From Eleginops maclovinus (lineage: Eukaryota > Chordata > Actinopteri > Perciformes > Eleginopidae), in contig NC_086367.1 of assembly GCF_036324505.1 (NCBI RefSeq), positions 19,704,578 through 19,768,577 of the forward strand: a stretch of 64,000 bases of DNA, given 5' to 3'. Shown here piece by piece: positions 61,651 to 64,000 of this stretch. Positions within the stretch are counted from its first letter, which is position 1, and each line of letters begins with the position of its first letter. Made by a program: the position numbers and the translations under genes. The notes beneath the pieces are model-generated. The model was not told the DNA's origin, did not search any database, and worked only from the letters and a program-made list of their open reading frames with translations.

Positions 61651-61742
61651 TGTGTCCTGGGAAGTGTAGTCCGCTAACAAACGGTTCAAACCACATGCTG
61701 ACTGAGAAAAGCAACCCAGAAAAACTACATTACCCGTCATGC
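61651..61742 (+). promoter_or_regulatory. sfxn5: sfxn5 promoter with two inverted ZNF143/Staf-type sites
   Basis: On the minus strand 61670-61651 reads ACTACACTTCCCAGGACAC; on the plus strand 61724-61742 reads ACTACATTACCCGTCATGC. Both resemble the ACTACAATTCCCAGCATGC element bound by ZNF143/Staf (established motif). They face away from each other across 53 bases and lie 135 bases before the sfxn5 start codon. No TATA box is seen. Confidence 0.6.
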
Positions 61743-61876
61743 AACACGTCCACTGAACAGCTGAATATTAACCGCTCAGCCCTGCAGCAGCTGGTTTATG
61801 AAGTGTTTGTTGAAACTGTTTTAATTATTATCGTAAAGAAGAAGAAAAGGACACACCTGTGTGTTGTAACTGCAGC

Positions 61877-63480
61877 ATGTCTGAATATGTGACATTTCAA
61901 CATGGCAAGTCTCGTTTCGACCAGGTACTTTTATTTTCAATACGATAATAGTTTACCACAGTTATTCTACTTTGTTTGTGCTCCTGGCATTCAAAGCTCG
62001 TGTTAGTTGAACGTTTGTTTATCTCGGCATTAACATACTTGCACATTTTTGAGTGTAAAATAATAGTTTTCCTAGCTAAGTTGCATTGTCAACATTAGCA
62101 AACATAGTGTTTTTTAGTTTTAGACATTCATGCTTATTACATGAATTATTATGTTGTATTAAACTCTATTATAGCTCTTGTGATAACACTTGCGCTTCGT
62201 CCATATTATAGTGTATTGGTCAGGTCATCTAAGTTGAAAAGTCAGCAGTGATCCCGAATAACCTTTGACACGTGAACGCAGCGCGAGGAGTAACGCGATC
62301 ATCACAATTATAAAATACAGTTAGCTAGGAAGCTAAAGTGATAGCTCGCAATTTTGCTAGCCAACAACTAAGCTAACATTTTGTTACCCTATATCTTATT
62401 CTCTATGAGCATATGCAGTGTGTAAATTGTAATTGGAGATCTGAAGTACTGCACTTGCAACTTTGAGAAACGTGGCCACACTAACATGTAACTTATCATT
62501 TTGAGCAGATTTTTTGTTGGTGATTTTTGTTGTGTTTTAGCAGTATACTGATAGCAAAGGGAAGGCAGAACTGAGTCAATTTCATTATGAAATTCACTAA
62601 TGCATATTACTTTTTTTCCTCATGTTGTGCAGCCCTAAATGAAAGCACTAAATTCAGACCAAAATAATGTAATCGTGAGTTATGTGAACAAATACCTGGT
62701 AGGAAATCTCACAGAATACAGAGCAACACCAACTAATGCAGGAAAGATGAATCTCCTCTAGTGCACTGCTACTCATTTCTCGTTGCACTTGTGAATAATT
62801 GAATTTAAGAGATTTAAAAACCACTCCCCCATGCCGTGTTTTACCAACCATCCATATGTTCAGGAAGTCACAGAGCGCAGCAGTGAGTCAGATACCAGAT
62901 TTTCCTCTAAATTAGCAGTGAGTGTAATTAAACTGAAGTTGAAGAGCGACGGTAGCCTTTCGACGCTGCGTGGTGTGTTCCTGTATCTCCGAAATGATTC
63001 CTTATGCTCAGTTATGAATAAATGAGAGAAAGGTCTTTCCTGGCACATTCACAATTATAGAAATTAATTGCAAATGGTGTGAGTGGATTCGAGGTCCCTA
63101 AAAGATGCAGATAGGAAACAGTTTGTCGGAGGGATTAATGAGGAGGCTCCACCTGGTGTGTTCAAACATCTGGCACACTGCAATGTTTACTGAGACACAG
63201 CTGGAACATCTCTGCCTCTGGCTGCATTAAGGAACAACCCAGAATCAGATTTGTCCGCCTTCATTTGAGCAAAAGTTTAGCTTCATTTTACATGTACAGT
63301 AGACAGAAGATTTGATGTATTTTCTAATCGAGACCTATATATTGATTACACATTAGAATGCAAACAATAAGTGAGATAATGATTGTATGATCTATTTTCT
63401 TCTTCCCTTAGAACACGTTTTTTGGGCGGTTCAGACACTTCCTGGATGTGATCGACCCCAGCACACTCTTCGTTTCAGAG
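61877..63480 (+). CDS. sfxn5: Sideroflexin-5, first two coding exons (gene continues beyond the window)
   Basis: Sideroflexins are inner-mitochondrial-membrane carriers of small amino acids and related metabolites; SFXN5 has been linked to citrate transport. Exon 1 is 61877-61924 (donor CCAG|GTACTT), 16 codons: MSEYVTFQHGKSRFDQ. Exon 2 is 63412-63480 (acceptor CTTCCCTTAG, donor GAG|GTATAC), 23 codons: NTFFGRFRHFLDVIDPSTLF then VSE. Both match the human start FQLGKPRFQQ|TSFYGRFRHFLDIIDP (from memory); phase 0 at the junction fits. SFXN5 is preferred over SFXN1-3 because of GRFRHFLDVIDP and the neighbour rab11fip5. A competing ATG at 61902 would give MASLVST and put exon 2 out of frame. The N-terminus is shorter than in human; the membrane part lies outside the window. 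Confidence 0.85.
61925..63411 (+). other. sfxn5: sfxn5 intron 1
   Basis: GTACTT...CCCTTAG, 1.49 kb, AT-rich. No nested gene or RNA gene seen. Confidence 0.8.
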
Positions 63481-64000
63481 GTATACACACTGAGATGACA
63501 CAAACTACATGTCCTTTTTAATGGCACTGGGTATCCATTGGAGTCTAAGGAATTTATCTTTGTCTAAGTACTGCTTTTGTTGCCTTTTAAGTATCTTTTT
63601 GTTTTGCATTTTCTTTCAATTGTAACACGACAGAAGCAGTTCTTCTTTAAACGTGTGCAAATCCACACATTTAGGAGCATTGTTCATAAAATGACACCCC
63701 TTTCACCCTTTTCTGTTTTTATTTGACTTTTCATTTAAAGGAATACTTCCCCCACAAAGCGAAATAGGGGGAAAAAAGGAAATACTTGATGATTGAAGTA
63801 AAAGCAGATGCGAAACACATGCATTTCATTAAGAGTTTTTATTCAATTTGTTGTTCTACGTAGAAGCATGCGAGAAAAAGTCATTCTGGTATTATTTCTC
63901 CCGGTCCTTGTTGTGTTTTGGTCATCAGTGCTCCGGTGCCTCTGGGTAATGAAGCTGTTAGCGGGCTCTTTGGTGACAGTAATAGCGGCAGTAGCTCCTG
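63481..64000 (+). other. sfxn5: sfxn5 intron 2, start
   Basis: GTATAC opens the intron; the next coding exon is not reached. From about 63740 (AAAGGAATACTTCCCCCACAAA) the sequence resembles a common fish dispersed repeat, which probably also accounts for a hydrophobic open frame from 63868 to the edge. Confidence 0.5.

Noticed and set aside
61902..61924. ATG at 61902 as the sfxn5 start (MASLVST...)
   Set aside because: It would put exon 2 out of frame; the ATG at 61877 gives FQHGKSRFDQ joined in phase to NTFFGRFRHF.
63868..64000. Open hydrophobic frame (MREKVILVLFLPVLV...) running off the right edge inside sfxn5 intron 2
   Set aside because: The flanking sequence resembles a common dispersed fish repeat and the frame is cut by the window edge; there is no splice link to sfxn5.

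Overview
The window looks like nuclear DNA of a ray-finned (teleost, probably percomorph-type) fish. Genes are split by GT-AG introns, the background is AT-rich, CA/GT microsatellites are long and uninterrupted, LINE 3' ends and tRNA-derived SINEs are of the kind common in fish, and the three recognisable proteins are vertebrate-specific. No bacterial, phage or CRISPR-like system is present. LAYOUT. 1-7.2 kb: no gene I can name; it holds a possible minus-strand first exon and promoter near 1.3-1.5 kb, a (CA)n tract, and minus-strand stretches that look like exons (best 3976-4122). 7.5-8.65 kb: gpr151, an intronless orphan 7-TM receptor on the minus strand, with one base apparently missing in TM2. 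8.7-35.2 kb: about 26 kb without a recognisable gene, containing LINE and SINE remnants, a second long (CA)n tract, several CTCF-like motifs, one orphan coding-like stretch (20.7-21.0 kb) and blocks that read like conserved regulatory DNA. 35.6-58.4 kb: rab11fip5 on the plus strand, six coding exons, intron 1 of 12.5 kb, and a 3,456-nt in-frame cassette exon. 58.4-61.1 kb: its 3' UTR. 61.6-64.0 kb: promoter and first two coding exons of sfxn5 on the plus strand; the gene runs off the right end. CONTEXT. The head-to-tail order rab11fip5 then sfxn5 matches human 2p13 (known gene order) and supports naming the Rab11 effector FIP5 rather than FIP1. GPR151 lies elsewhere in human (5q32), so its position here is a fish arrangement or a rearrangement. 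The three genes share no pathway: gpr151 is an orphan neuronal receptor, rab11fip5 a Rab11 effector of recycling endosomes, sfxn5 a mitochondrial carrier. MAIN POINTS. The giant symmetric rab11fip5 exon carries three NPF motifs, a PPxY motif and four tandem repeats of about 115-137 residues. The Rab11-binding coiled coil is about three heptads longer than I recall for human. Both gpr151 and rab11fip5 exon 2 carry a one-base frameshift in low-complexity sequence, which suggests consensus errors more than real loss. I found no convincing new biological system. Comparisons with human proteins are from memory and were not computed.
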